From Siphlonurus alternatus (lineage: Eukaryota; Arthropoda; Insecta; Ephemeroptera; Siphlonuridae): a DNA stretch of 64,000 bases. The stretch spans positions 33,963,078 to 34,027,077 of the forward strand of contig OX463788.1 of assembly GCA_949825025.1 (NCBI GenBank), given 5' to 3'. A program made the position numbers and the translations under genes. Position 1 is the first letter of the stretch. Every line of letters starts with the position of its first letter. Of this stretch, positions 48,701 through 56,316 are shown in pieces. The notes beneath the pieces are model-generated. The model was not told the origin of the DNA and ran no database searches. It saw only the letters and a program-made list of their open reading frames with translations.

Positions 48701-49226
48701 CTAGTCCATTAAGTTTGTTTCTAGTTTTTTTTAAAAATCGGACGATTGGATTATAGAATTTTTCTAACGTCACTGAAATGCAGCGTATGCTTGTTCAATA
48801 AATGGGTTTAGTTTCAATACACGTAACTCGGAAACTAGATCGTATTTGTATTGACGATATTTTAAGAGCTAATGAACGACATAGAGGAGAATATTTTAAA
48901 ATATTTTCGGAGGAACAAATGAGAGTGGAAAATTTAACATTGGTGGCGTTACCTTACCCTTAATTACTCAAAATCTAAAATTTTTTCCTCCTACATTAGC
49001 AAAGTAACAGTCATTTCATCCCTTATTTTATGGACTAAAAAATAAATATGTTGAGTTTACTATATGTTAGAAATATTGAGCAATGGCGTGACATTAATCC
49101 ATAACTACTAACAATTTTCTGTACAGACTGCTGACATTGAGCAAGGGCGAGCAAAACCTCAGTGTGGACCTGTGGCGGCAAGCACGCCTCATGGAGGAGG
49201 CTAGGAGGGAACGTCTCGGCTGCTGA
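33701..49226 (+). CDS. MCMBP: MCM-complex-binding protein; first exon not found
   Basis: Exons: 33701-33783, 34960-35142, 36309-36410, 37363-37602, 38127-38355, 38501-38624, 38737-38910, 40085-40194, 42766-42899, 44955-45125, 46780-46865, 49127-49226 (stop 49224). All borders are GT-AG and all phases agree, giving 578 residues; human MCMBP has about 640. Recognised blocks: RFRGMIQDMHNPEFYM near the N-terminus, LPESVGQACILKVYD, LTPVLLGDQLASDFLICHL, KVDYDFQFYQMEFP, and the C-terminal DFVEMRQ to LMEEARRERL. Known role: binds MCM2-7 subunits in the nucleus, supports MCM assembly and unloading after replication, and sister-chromatid cohesion. Residues 85-200 are a poorly conserved acidic and Ser-rich linker, as in the family. 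The exon at 33701 starts in phase 1, so an exon of about 20-30 codons with the start lies upstream and was not found. Introns hold three LINE fragments and many MITEs. Confidence 0.92.
33846..34275 (-). pseudogene. LINE remnant: reverse-transcriptase C-terminal end
   Basis: The minus-strand frame has the layout of the C-terminal end of the LINE at 40852 (TRQSNLL, YLSSVLYNKLPDC, then VFKKQVFAYL, like YDFLPNSIKN and VFKKSLKKIL there). The AT-rich TTTATTTATTTATTT at the left is its 3' tail. 5'-truncated, in MCMBP intron 1, antisense to the gene. Confidence 0.65.
34498..34631. repeat. MITE ending in ATTACACAATACAATTT
   Basis: Right end GAAAAATTGTATTGTGTAATACAGGC; the left end AGCCTGTGTAAAGG is diverged. 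The middle has AAATGGAGTTAAAGTTTTC. A second copy lies at 47632-47775. Confidence 0.55.
36841..37094. mobile_element. 254-bp MITE with 8-bp target duplication
   Basis: Ends AAGGATTTTGTATATAACC and ATACAAAATCCTTA. The direct repeat GTTTATTC lies at 36833-36840 and 37095-37102. The interior is unit-length relative to 31707-31944. In MCMBP intron 3. An 8-bp duplication suggests a hAT-like origin. Confidence 0.8.
39537..39777. repeat. 241-bp palindromic MITE
   Basis: Left end TTGATGGTGTTCCGTC, right end GACGGAACAGCATCAA. The arms pair through GCTCATTTTATCGCG and GCGAGCCGAGAT. In an MCMBP intron. Confidence 0.75.
40412..40605. mobile_element. palindromic MITE (TCGTCCCTC family)
   Basis: Left end TCGTCCCTCTTCCGGAATA, right end GATGAGGGACGA, TA on both sides. 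The arms repeat AATGAGCTATCTGCTCCAC. A related copy lies at 58186-58392. Confidence 0.75.
40712..42640 (-). mobile_element. 5'-truncated non-LTR retrotransposon (LINE)
   Basis: Minus-strand element: an RT frame (40852-42513), about 130 bases of 3' sequence, then a TAAA-type tail (TTTATTTATTTATT on the plus strand near 40711-40727). The same frame stays open upstream to about 42632, where a stop closes it, so the 5' part with the endonuclease is lost. It lies in MCMBP intron 8, antisense. Confidence 0.85.
40852..42513 (-). CDS. non-LTR reverse transcriptase, partial
   Basis: 553 codons from the first ATG without a stop. RT motifs appear in order: NKNTAGPDEVPYKVVKY, KGSKLDINNYRSISSVSVFGKLFEK, SQHGFIKNKST, FFFDFAKAFDSIDKN, GVPQGGKISTTLFGIGINDLP, the catalytic KYADDTTAF box, NKDKTVF and AKFLGIHINETLDW. 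The C-terminal region has YNTRNK and FYQTAKIYDFLPNSIKN. This is the Jockey/CR1-type layout. It copies element RNA into DNA at a nicked target. No endonuclease domain remains, so it cannot be autonomous as it stands. The intact frame suggests recent insertion. Confidence 0.9.
   Translation of the reverse strand: MVHDEFLIDSVSYDFDNFTQLENHPFTFHPISFDSMLNNIKSLPNKNTAGPDEVPYKVVKYCGPLLAVPLAYLINESISEGEYPKVLKMSKVFPLLKKGSKLDINNYRSISSVSVFGKLFEKSLDDQITEHRYNNGLISDSQHGFIKNKSTITATFALLKLVYKCIDSKKYCLAIFFFDFAKAFDSIDKNIVIKKLAELGCNLKSLKLFHSYMSERYQFVQINGDKSDILPVTLGVPQGGKISTTLFGIGINDLPEHVDAEVIKYADDTTAFVSADTEEELIQLANKVVKDVQDYCTENRLMLNKDKTVFIQFHSPRSPPDKSYLIKILNTPIKRVPCAKFLGIHINETLDWTTHVNEICKRINWANFDLYTLRDHVSQKTLFTVYYSYVYPHLAYGLIFFGSYSTHLNRLLILQKRALRTILHFKKTDTCVSHFRVNNVLTLPSMYILNCCVFKRKYPELYTCNVDTHLYNTRNKDKVITERHNSAQFEKSSFYQTAKIYDFLPNSIKNIESDIVFKKSLKKILIEKEFYSVKSYFSNKISESVMINVPVNN
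43431..43925 (+). pseudogene. decayed LINE: RT C-terminal end
   Basis: One plus-strand frame reads YGSEVWVRQTKHRSKLNAIG, RLDRVRNT, HWYGHVERMG and KQVFKGRVGR, interrupted by in-frame stops after RVRNT and VERMGR. This is the typical C-terminal signature of another LINE group. A tail with AACCCCGTAAGGGATATAG follows. In MCMBP intron 9. Confidence 0.7.
43940..44056. repeat. short palindromic repeat
   Basis: TTTTATGCACAATATAGAAT at the left is inverted at the right (CTATACTGTGCATAAAA), with GACAACATTGTAG matching ACAACGTTGTC. Confidence 0.6.
44257..44520. repeat. homopolymer-rich tract
   Basis: A G run near 44257-44277, A and T runs near 44374-44424 and a C run near 44456-44467. The inverted G and C runs may bound a decayed G-rich element. 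Confidence 0.5.
45253..46169. mobile_element. mariner-like foldback element
   Basis: TIR CGAGGGTCGTATGATAAG at the left and CTTATCATACGACCCTCG at the right, each flanked by TA (45251-45252 and 46170-46171). CGAGGGTC ends are typical of mariner. The arms pair for about 160 bases (to CCCCCAGAAATTAATATAAG). The 600-base middle has no transposase. Confidence 0.85.
46363..46492. mobile_element. 130-bp palindromic MITE with TA duplication
   Basis: TCGAGGCTTCCGCGGCAAAA and TTTTGCCGCGGGAGCCTCGA are nearly perfect inverted ends, with TA on both sides. In MCMBP intron 10. Confidence 0.85.
46891..47244. mobile_element. piggyBac-like MITE (GGGTAAGG family)
   Basis: TTAA (46887-46890) precedes GGGTAAGATAACGCCACC. 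The right end GGTGGCGTTATCTTACCC is followed by GTAA, a mutated TTAA. It begins 25 bases after the donor of MCMBP exon 46780-46865. Confidence 0.8.
47632..47775. repeat. MITE ending in ATTACACAATACAATTT, second copy
   Basis: Left end AAGCCGGTATTACATGATAC, right end GTACTGTGTAATACAGGCTT. The middle has TTAACTCCATTTGTTTGTATG, shared inverted with 34498-34631. Confidence 0.65.
48355..48669. repeat. palindromic MITE, foldback family B
   Basis: Left end AGTATTGTCCTCAATTTT, right end TTGAGGACGATACTCC. The centre has GTGACGTCACGAGACGCCGC. Arms are about 140 bases and nearly identical. In the last MCMBP intron. Confidence 0.85.
48823..48959. repeat. half copy of a GGGTAAGG-family MITE
   Basis: Only the right half remains (AACTAGATCGTATTTGTAT, then GGTGGCGTTACCTTACCC) followed by TTAA at 48960-48963. 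Confidence 0.6.
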
Positions 49227-49309
49227 GGCACCGCATCTTTTACAACACAACTGCTCCTCCCAATTGGCATCACTCCAAGCCACTGCGTATTTTCTGCATT
49301 CACTTCATA

Positions 49310-50079
49310 ATGGAGTACCGAACTCAAATTTTTTTTATTACAGAAATGGGTAGAGGGTGTAAAAATATGATACTTTGAATTTTTTCAGATTTTTCTGAGC
49401 CCGGGAAGTATTTTTAAAAAAATTATTGAAAGTCCATTTTGATGACTTCACGAGGCGCCTCTCCTTAAAGGGGTACCAAAGTGAATACTTTTTTGAGATA
49501 TTCTGGTAGCTGTGAATTATTTTGTTATCTCGGTGGCTCAATATTTTCTTACCATGGCTAGTTATTTTACAATTAATTTTTTAGCAAAAAAATTGAGTTG
49601 TAGGTTCGTTGGTTGTTTCAAACCGGCGCGCGGTAGCAGCAGTCGCTGATACGTCAAGAAGGGGGCGAGAGCGGGCGAGAGGAGGTTCTCGGGGGATTCC
49701 CCCAATTCGCGGGAGATTCTCGTCATATCAGCGACTGCTGCTGCCGCGCGCCGGTTTGAAGCAACCAACGAACCTACAACTCAATTTTTTTACTAAAAAA
49801 TTAATTGTAAAATAACTAGCCATTTTACGAAAATATTGAGCCACAGGGATAACAAAATAATTCACAGCTACCAGAATATATAAAAAAAGTATTCACTTTG
49901 GTACCCCTTTAAGAAAAGGATAGGACATTAACGCCCGTGACGTCATAAAACGGACTTTCAATAATTTTTTAAAAATACTTCCCGGGCTCAGAAAAATCTG
50001 AAAAAATTCAGAGTAGCATATTTTTACACCCTCTATCCATTTCTGTAACAAAAAAATTTGAGGTCGGTACTCCATTGTT
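49310..50079. repeat. foldback family B copy, split by a TTAA element
   Basis: Left end GGAGTACCGAACTCAAA, right end TTTGAGGTCGGTACTCC. The arms hold CAGAAATGGGTAGAGGGTG and the family core. The centre is occupied by the element at 49469-49908. It begins about 85 bases after the MCMBP stop, so it probably lies in the 3' UTR or just beyond. Confidence 0.85.
49469..49908. mobile_element. 440-bp TTAA-flanked palindromic MITE
   Basis: Ends AGGGGTACCAAAGTGAATAC and GTATTCACTTTGGTACCCCT, TTAA duplicated on both sides (49465-49468 and 49909-49912). The arms pair through ACAATTAATTTTTTAG and AACCGGCGCGCGG. piggyBac-like by duplication. Inserted in the loop of a family B copy. Confidence 0.85.
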
Positions 50080-50089
50080 AAAGGAGTAT

Positions 50090-50405
50090 TGTCCTCAATT
50101 TTTTTTATTGCAGAAATGAATAGAGCGTGCAAAGTTGTGCTATCCTGATTTTTTTCAGATTTTTTAGAGCCCCGAAAGTATTTTTAAAAAATTATTGAAA
50201 GTCCTTTTTGTGTCGTCACGCGGCGACAATTAAGTCCTATGTTTTCTTAAGGAGCGGCGTCTCGTGACGTCACAAAAATAACTTTCAATAATATTTTAAA
50301 CATAGTTCCCGGGCTCTAAAAAATCTGAAAAAAATCAGGGTAGCATAACTTTGCACGCTCTATTCATTTCTGCAATAAAAAAAAATTTAGGTCAATACTC
50401 AATTC
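50090..50405. repeat. palindromic MITE, foldback family B
   Basis: Left end GGAGTATTGTCCTCAA, right end TTTAGGTCAATACTC. It sits 10 bases from the previous copy, in tandem. The centre has CTTAAGGAGCGGCGTCTCG. Confidence 0.8.
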
Positions 50406-50863
50406 ATATTACTTTTTGTTTATTATAGTGCAGTAGCCTTGATAAAAACTAATGATTTTTTTAGAAAAAGGTTCCAATTCACCCCTCTCCTCTTCCCCTC
50501 CTTATATAGATGAATTGTAACCATTTTAACGATTAACCTTACTACCCCTAACCAACACTATTGTAACAATATTTTAACATAATTATATATTTTTTATAAA
50601 ATTATTGTATTTTTAAAAATAATTTTTTTTTTTTTTGTTTTTTTATATGTTAATTGTTTCAGTGTTCTCTTTAATTCTTAATTAAATATATATATATAAA
50701 AAAAGTGTTGGTTGGAAAAAAAAAGAGTTGTCGTAGATAGAAAATAACATACAAAATATACTCCTATAATATCACTCCACTGGGACGATCAATTAAGACC
50801 ACGTACGGAATGTTGTGCATACAAAACATATTTGCCCTATTTAGAAACTTTACTTTAAAATTA
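50406..50863. other. no feature recognised
   Basis: AT-rich, with a poly-T run near 50618-50645. No exon or paired repeat seen. Confidence 0.35.
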
Positions 50864-50957
50864 ACTGTCTGGCATGCAGACTGGGTATTATAGGAGTCCC
50901 AGAGAGCATTGTGAACAATGTTGAAAAACAAGTTCCACCATTAATTGGCCAACCAAC
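50864..50957 (-). repeat. uninterrupted copy of the 10985-12246 repeat
   Basis: Read on the minus strand it runs AATTAATGGTGGAACTTG, TGCTCTCTGGGACTCC, AATACCCAGTCTGCATGCC with no insertion. It serves as the empty site for the hAT-like element at 11048. Confidence 0.75.
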
Positions 50958-51448
50958 TATAAAATATGAAGTGCAGAATGTACTACTTAAAGTATAAATC
51001 AACACAACAAAAAAACGATAAATTTTATCAATATATATCATTTTTATTTATTTATTTTTTTTTCACAGAAATATTATAAACACAGCCAAAATGTTTTTCT
51101 TTTATTTTTGCACCATGAAGTACAAAGATCTTAACAACACAATGAATTTTATTTTAATTTACATTGTTCATTAAAACAGTCTACCAAAAGCTTTAACTAT
51201 TACAAATTGTCATGCGACACAACTTAGTGACTATGGTAAAACTAAATAGGATATGCTTTTGGCAGAATGCAGTTTATAATTATATTACAAAATATAATTT
51301 GAGCCTCACAGTTGTAAATATTACACAATATTGAAAAAAAGATTAGAAAAATAATTTAATCTCAAAACTTTTGTTCTTAAATTCTACCGTTTTCTTGCTA
51401 TGTTATTCCTATTAATTTCCCCGACTTTAACACTACATAATATATATA

Positions 51449-51621
51449 CAGTAAAAACTTGTTACTACATAACTTGTTATAAGGTAAAAACTCAATAATA
51501 TTGAGTAACAGAGTGTAAGGTCCCGTAAAAATTAATTAGTATTGCAGGTATAGGAAAAACTTGATATGAGGCAAACTCAATTTCCTGGGTCCCTTGACTT
51601 TACGTAATAACAAGTTTTTAC

Positions 51622-51623
<2 letters not shown>
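51449..51623. mobile_element. Tc1/mariner-like MITE
   Basis: CAGTAAAAACTTGTTA at the left and TAACAAGTTTTTACTG at the right. TA precedes the left end; TG follows the right end at the edge of a (TA)n run. Confidence 0.75.

Positions 51624-51685
<62 letters not shown>
51624..51685. repeat. (TG)(TA)n microsatellite
   Basis: TGTGTG then TA dinucleotides. Confidence 0.95.
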
Positions 51686-51689
<4 letters not shown>

Positions 51690-51818
51690 TAGTATTGAAG
51701 TTCTAAGCTGTATTAACTGAACAAGAAAATATTTCAGGGATAGTTTATAATATATATCTAAGCAAATGCTTTCCAGGAATTGAATGAACATTTAGGTGCA
51801 TCAAGCAGCAATGCTATA

Positions 51819-52308
51819 TATCGTCGCCTCTGAATGCAAATCACGTAACTACAAAAAAAATTGATGGGACTTTGACCCTTATGTTTTAGTAAAATAAGGT
51901 TTAAGGGTAAGGTAACGCCACCAATGTTAAAAAAAATTCCTCTCACAAAAATTCTGAAAAAAATTTAAAATGTTCTCCTCTACACCCCCTATCAGTAGCT
52001 AAAATATCAGGTATACAAATACGATCTAGTTTTTGAGTTATGAATTTTTAAAGTTGACCAATTTAACATGGTAATTTCATTTCTCCATGTTAAAGTAGTC
52101 AACTTCAAAAATTCATAACTCAAAAACTAGATCGTATTTGTATACCTGATATTTTAGGTACTGATAGGGGGTATAGAGGAGAACATTTTAAATTTTTTTC
52201 AGAATTTTTGTGAGAGGGATTTTTTTTAACATTGGTGGCGTTACCTTACCCTTAAAATTGCATCAAATTTTTTTGTAGTTACGTGATTTGCATTCTGAGG
52301 CGACGATA
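51819..52308. mobile_element. palindromic TA-flanked element, split by a TTAA MITE
   Basis: TATCGTCGCCTCTGAATGC at the left and GCATTCTGAGGCGACGATA at the right, TA on both sides. The arms pair through AAATCACGTAACTACAAAA. The loop holds the MITE at 51905-52251. Confidence 0.8.
51905..52251. mobile_element. piggyBac-like MITE (GGGTAAGG family), best copy
   Basis: GGGTAAGGTAACGCCACC and GGTGGCGTTACCTTACCC, perfect TTAA on both sides (51901-51904 and 52252-52255). 347 bp. Arms are nearly identical for about 150 bases; the centre carries AATTTAACATGG. Confidence 0.9.
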
Positions 52309-52689
52309 TATAATAAAAGAATTCCAAATACACAAATATATATAGATAAAACAAAAATTGAAGCTTCCTTTAGCATTCCAAAACACTTCTTTTTGCTTTC
52401 CCAATTCTCTTCCTTCTGTATATGCTTTCCCATTTTAATAAAAATTTATTTAAAGAGGATAAAAACACATAGGATAGAAATTAAAAGATTTGATGGGAAG
52501 CTTCCCATCAAAGGGAGATAGTTCGAGCTTTTAACTGTCATTGACCCAGCAAAAAGAGAAAAAATTAATTAAAACAACCCAAATTAAGTTTGACTCATCG
52601 CTCGTTTTTAGAAAGAGAGTTTTTTTTTTTTTTTTTGGCTGGATCAGCTAGTTTTTGCTAGCAAAATCATCACACAAATAACACATTTG

Positions 52690-52756
52690 GTGCGTCATGC
52701 TAACCATGCATGGACAGCTGTTTCGGCCTACTGGGCTTCTCATCAGCATGGCGAGG
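52690..52756 (-). ncRNA. hammerhead ribozyme, type I, short stem III
   Basis: Minus-strand core: CTGATGAG (52746-52739), a hairpin GCCCAGTAGGC, GAAAC (52724-52720), then AGCTGTC ending at 52713, the expected cleavage site after GTC. Stem III is the self-complementary ACAGCTGT without loop, as in dimer-acting hammerheads of Penelope-like elements. Stem I can pair CATG with CATG. Stem II is imperfect (two-base AA bulge). All invariant core bases are present. RNA folding was not run. Confidence 0.65.
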
Positions 52757-52840
52757 AGAGAGAGGCAGAGTAGAACCCAGCCAGGTCTACGTGAGAGCAA
52801 GGCTATTGAGCTACTGCCAAAGTAGCAGAGATCACGTGGC

Positions 52841-52893
52841 TTTTTATAAAGGCGGTCCGAGTCTCACTATTAAATAGCTGATTCCTCATTGGC
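52841..52893 (-). promoter_or_regulatory. CCAAT and TATA boxes upstream of the hammerhead
   Basis: On the minus strand AGCCAATGAGG (CCAAT at 52892-52888), then 40 bases on TTTATAAAAA (52850-52841), then GCCACGTGATC. Spacing suits a Pol II core promoter starting near 52815, so that the transcript would contain the hammerhead about 100 bases in. Confidence 0.5.
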
Positions 52894-53392
52894 TGCTACT
52901 TTGTGTGCGCTAAATATTTTAAATATGCAACGCTATATGATAGCCACGAAAATCATTGATACAATTAAGCCAGGGATTTGAAATGAAAGGTAGAGATAGT
53001 GGGATTTGATAGAGGGTAAAAGATGGACAACATGCAGAAGAAGGAAAATAAAGAGAAAATCAAACTGAACTATACATTTTACTGAATATACCAATATACT
53101 AAATTTAATGGAAATTTGTAGTGTTTATTGTAAATTCAAGGGGTACGTAATTTTATTTTATGTTACGTTGCATAAATGGTGATGGTGTTGCATATATATG
53201 CCATGGTAATCATATTTTTTTTAATTACAAGCAGCAAAAGAGCATAGCCTTTAGTATTTTTCGAGCACTAATAAATAAATAAAGGTGTTCCAATTTTATT
53301 ATATATAAAATACAACAATTAATAATAATTGAAATATTCACACCTATATATACAATAAAATATGTAGTCAGTTTTAAACTGATACACTATTA

Positions 53393-54054
53393 ATTAAAGT
53401 AGAGTGAGCGATTTAATTTTTTGGAATATTTTATTTTCTAAAAATAGTTTAACCTGCTTTCTATTGAGAAATGAAAACCAAAAAATTCCATCTCAAATAG
53501 CTTCACCACAAAAAAAAATCCCAAAGTTGGTGTTTCGGAGGCCTTTAACATGCATCCTTATGGAACAGAAAACAGCTTTTTACTCCAACTTGGTCTGAAC
53601 TATGGTACCAATTAAAAAATACGTATGTAATCTATGATGAATTCTTCAATGTATTTTTAAATAAAAAAATTTTTTATGGAGCAGTTTTTCCGAAAAAAAA
53701 TATTGAATTTTTTGCGGGTTAATTCCCATAAGGATTTTCAAGATTTTTTTCCGGAAAAACGGCTCCGTAAATTTTTTTTTTTATTTGAAAATGCATTAAA
53801 GAATTCATCATAGATTACGTACGTATTTTTTAATTGGTACCATAGTTCAGACGAAGTTGGAGTAAAAAGCTGTTTTCTGTTCCATAAGGATGCATGTTAA
53901 AGGCCTCCGAAACACCAACTTTGGGAATTTTTTGTGGGGAAGATATTTGAGATGGAATTTTTTGGTTTTCTTTTCTCAATAGAGAGCAAGTTAAAATAAA
54001 CTATTTTTAGAAAATAAAATATTCAAAAAATAAAATCGCTCACTCTACTTTAAT
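53393..54054. repeat. 660-bp foldback element
   Basis: ATTAAAGTAGAGTGAGCGA at the left and TCGCTCACTCTACTTTAAT at the right. The arms pair over about 290 bases (GGCCTTTAACATGCATCC, GGTACCAATTAAAAAATACG). The short centre reads GGGTTAATTCCCATAAGG. No protein frame. Confidence 0.85.
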
Positions 54055-55495
54055 ATAATAAATACTTTAATCACTTAATTAATATTTAATTAATGAAAAA
54101 ATCATTTTATTTTATTATTTACTTTGTTTTAAAATTCTCAGAGGAGGGGGGGGGGGGTGCAATGTAAAGCTGCAATAAAAAGAAAGGTTTAAGAGAGGGT
54201 TTAAATTGCAATGAAATGGAAGAGTTTTAAGTAAAGTTGCGTTTTGTACCACTCTTGGAAATAAAAAGGAATTCAGTTTTAACCTAGATGTCGCTATAGC
54301 CACAAAAAAGGTACATGCAATGTGTCTCCATGTTACATATAAAGTTAATTCAGAGGTACACAAATAAAATGCAGTACTGCGCACACTTTCTTTAAAAATA
54401 AACATTGGTTAATTGAATTGCTTAACTTGTAGCACTTGTTATAACTGACCTAAAAGTAAATGAATTTGATGAAATGCCTTATAAATATACAAATATATTT
54501 CTTTGCTTCAAATTTTTAGTGTTATTGTATATTACAAAGTATAGTAAGACTAACATTGTTAGTTTATTTAGTCCTACAAAAAGAACATGTTCTTGATATA
54601 CACGTGTCCTCAAGGATCAATTAAACTATATCCAGCCAGGTCTCAATATTATAATGATGTTGAAGTTTCGAAATACTGACTGTAATGCAGTCACTGATTT
54701 CGGGTGCATGACAAACCATGCAGTCATCATTGGTTAATATAATACACTCCAGCCTGGCATGCAATGTCAGTCAAAACACTAAAATTTGGAATGTCCAAGT
54801 TCCAATATTGACAATAAAATTAAACTGCTTTTTGCAATTAACACATTAAGCGGAAAATAATTATTGCAACAGGGTACTTAGACACCAGGTTTACATTTCG
54901 AGAACAAGAGAATCAACTACAAAAGATTTTCTTGTTTTGTAGGATCTTGAGTAGAAAGCTTAGAATATTAAAAAAATATTCAAACTTGGTTGATATTGGC
55001 AAGATTGGAGCTCAAAGAAATATATATTACATCATGTCATATATATATATGCAGCCATATTAATCAAATTGACACTTAAGAGCTAGCTAGAACATTAAAA
55101 AAATATTATTTTCAATGAGATTGAATCATAATTTACAAATTCAAAGCACCTAAAAAAATATTACTTCTAGATGCACTTACATTTATATATGACTAAATTC
55201 TTATGTAAAAACCTGCAGATATTGGAATACATCCCAAATTAATCCCGAGTTCAATGTTCTGAGCACATCGTGGCAAAAGCTATGGGGAAGCTATAAAAAG
55301 CAGGACTGAAAACTTCACAATCAATATATCATGTACTTACTGTACATATACAGTGTACATAGAATACTCAAATCTGAAACAACCATATAGAAATTATAGG
55401 ATATCACGTACGTACATACGTTACATTTTTTTTCCTCTCCCCTTTTATTGAATTTTTTTTTTTTTTTATTTAAGTACAATATTTTAAAATTCCAA

Positions 55496-55499
<4 letters not shown>
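54055..55499. other. no gene or bounded repeat recognised
   Basis: AT-rich, with a G run near 54144-54156 and scattered ATATATAT. It may include 3' UTR or downstream sequence of the convergent genes, but I could not fix ends. Confidence 0.3.
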
Positions 55500-55567
<68 letters not shown>

Positions 55568-55706
55568 TGAAAAGTAAGTTTTTCAACTTACAGAACATTG
55601 GCGGTATTTTATAATTATTTCAAACCCAAACCATGTTTACCCGCCAAGGTAAGAAAGAAAATTTTCTGACAATTTTCTTTCTTACCTTGGCGGGTAAACA
55701 CGGTTT

Positions 55707-55774
<68 letters not shown>
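55498..55774. repeat. hairpin between two (TA)n microsatellites
   Basis: TA runs at about 55498-55563 and 55713-55772. Between them 55622-55711 forms a hairpin: AAACCCAAACCATGTTTACC pairs with GGTAAACACGGTTTGGGTTT, with CTTACCTTGGCGGG inside the stem. Confidence 0.85.
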
Positions 55775-55780
<6 letters not shown>

Positions 55781-56316
55781 AAAGTAAGTATATAGTATAC
55801 TGACAGTTAGAAACTACAAAAAATACACATTTTAAAAATCAACAATTATATAGAAACATTGCGAACATTATTGTATTAATTCTAAACTCCTTAAATATTA
55901 CTAGTAAGATAGGTCTATAATATACACAAACTGCCTATAGTGTTGCTGCATGGTGTTTAAGTGACACAAAAATATTGATTTGGCACATTATGTAAAGAAA
56001 AAAAATGTCTAGGATGAAAGCCTTAATTGTAGAGGCTCCATTTGATAACAGGAGTTCCTGCTATACCACATACAGCTGCACCGACAACAACTCTAAATTA
56101 ATTTGAATCCTCATGCACTCGAGTACAAATAATGTACAAACATCATGTTTATCATGTTATAAAATTTCAAAATCTACTGTAATTTAAATGAACATTTCAT
56201 TCTTGCGTTGATGTTTTTTTCATCTACTGAAGGTTGTATACATCAATGAAGGCTGTTTGTAAAGCCTGTTAAATTGCAGATGTGGTACCTGGTACTTGCT
56301 AAATTATTTGACTGGC

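Larger units (their letters stand above)
52620..52900 (-). mobile_element. Penelope-like/retrozyme-type terminal unit with poly(A) end
   Basis: On the minus strand: CCAAT box, TATA box, E-box CACGTG, a transcribed stretch, a hammerhead core, then about 75 bases ending in CTGATCCAGCC and a run of A (poly-T at 52620-52636 on plus). Promoter plus hammerhead in one unit is the layout of Penelope-like element LTRs and of retrozymes. No reverse transcriptase of that class was seen nearby, so this is a partial or non-autonomous copy. Confidence 0.6.
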
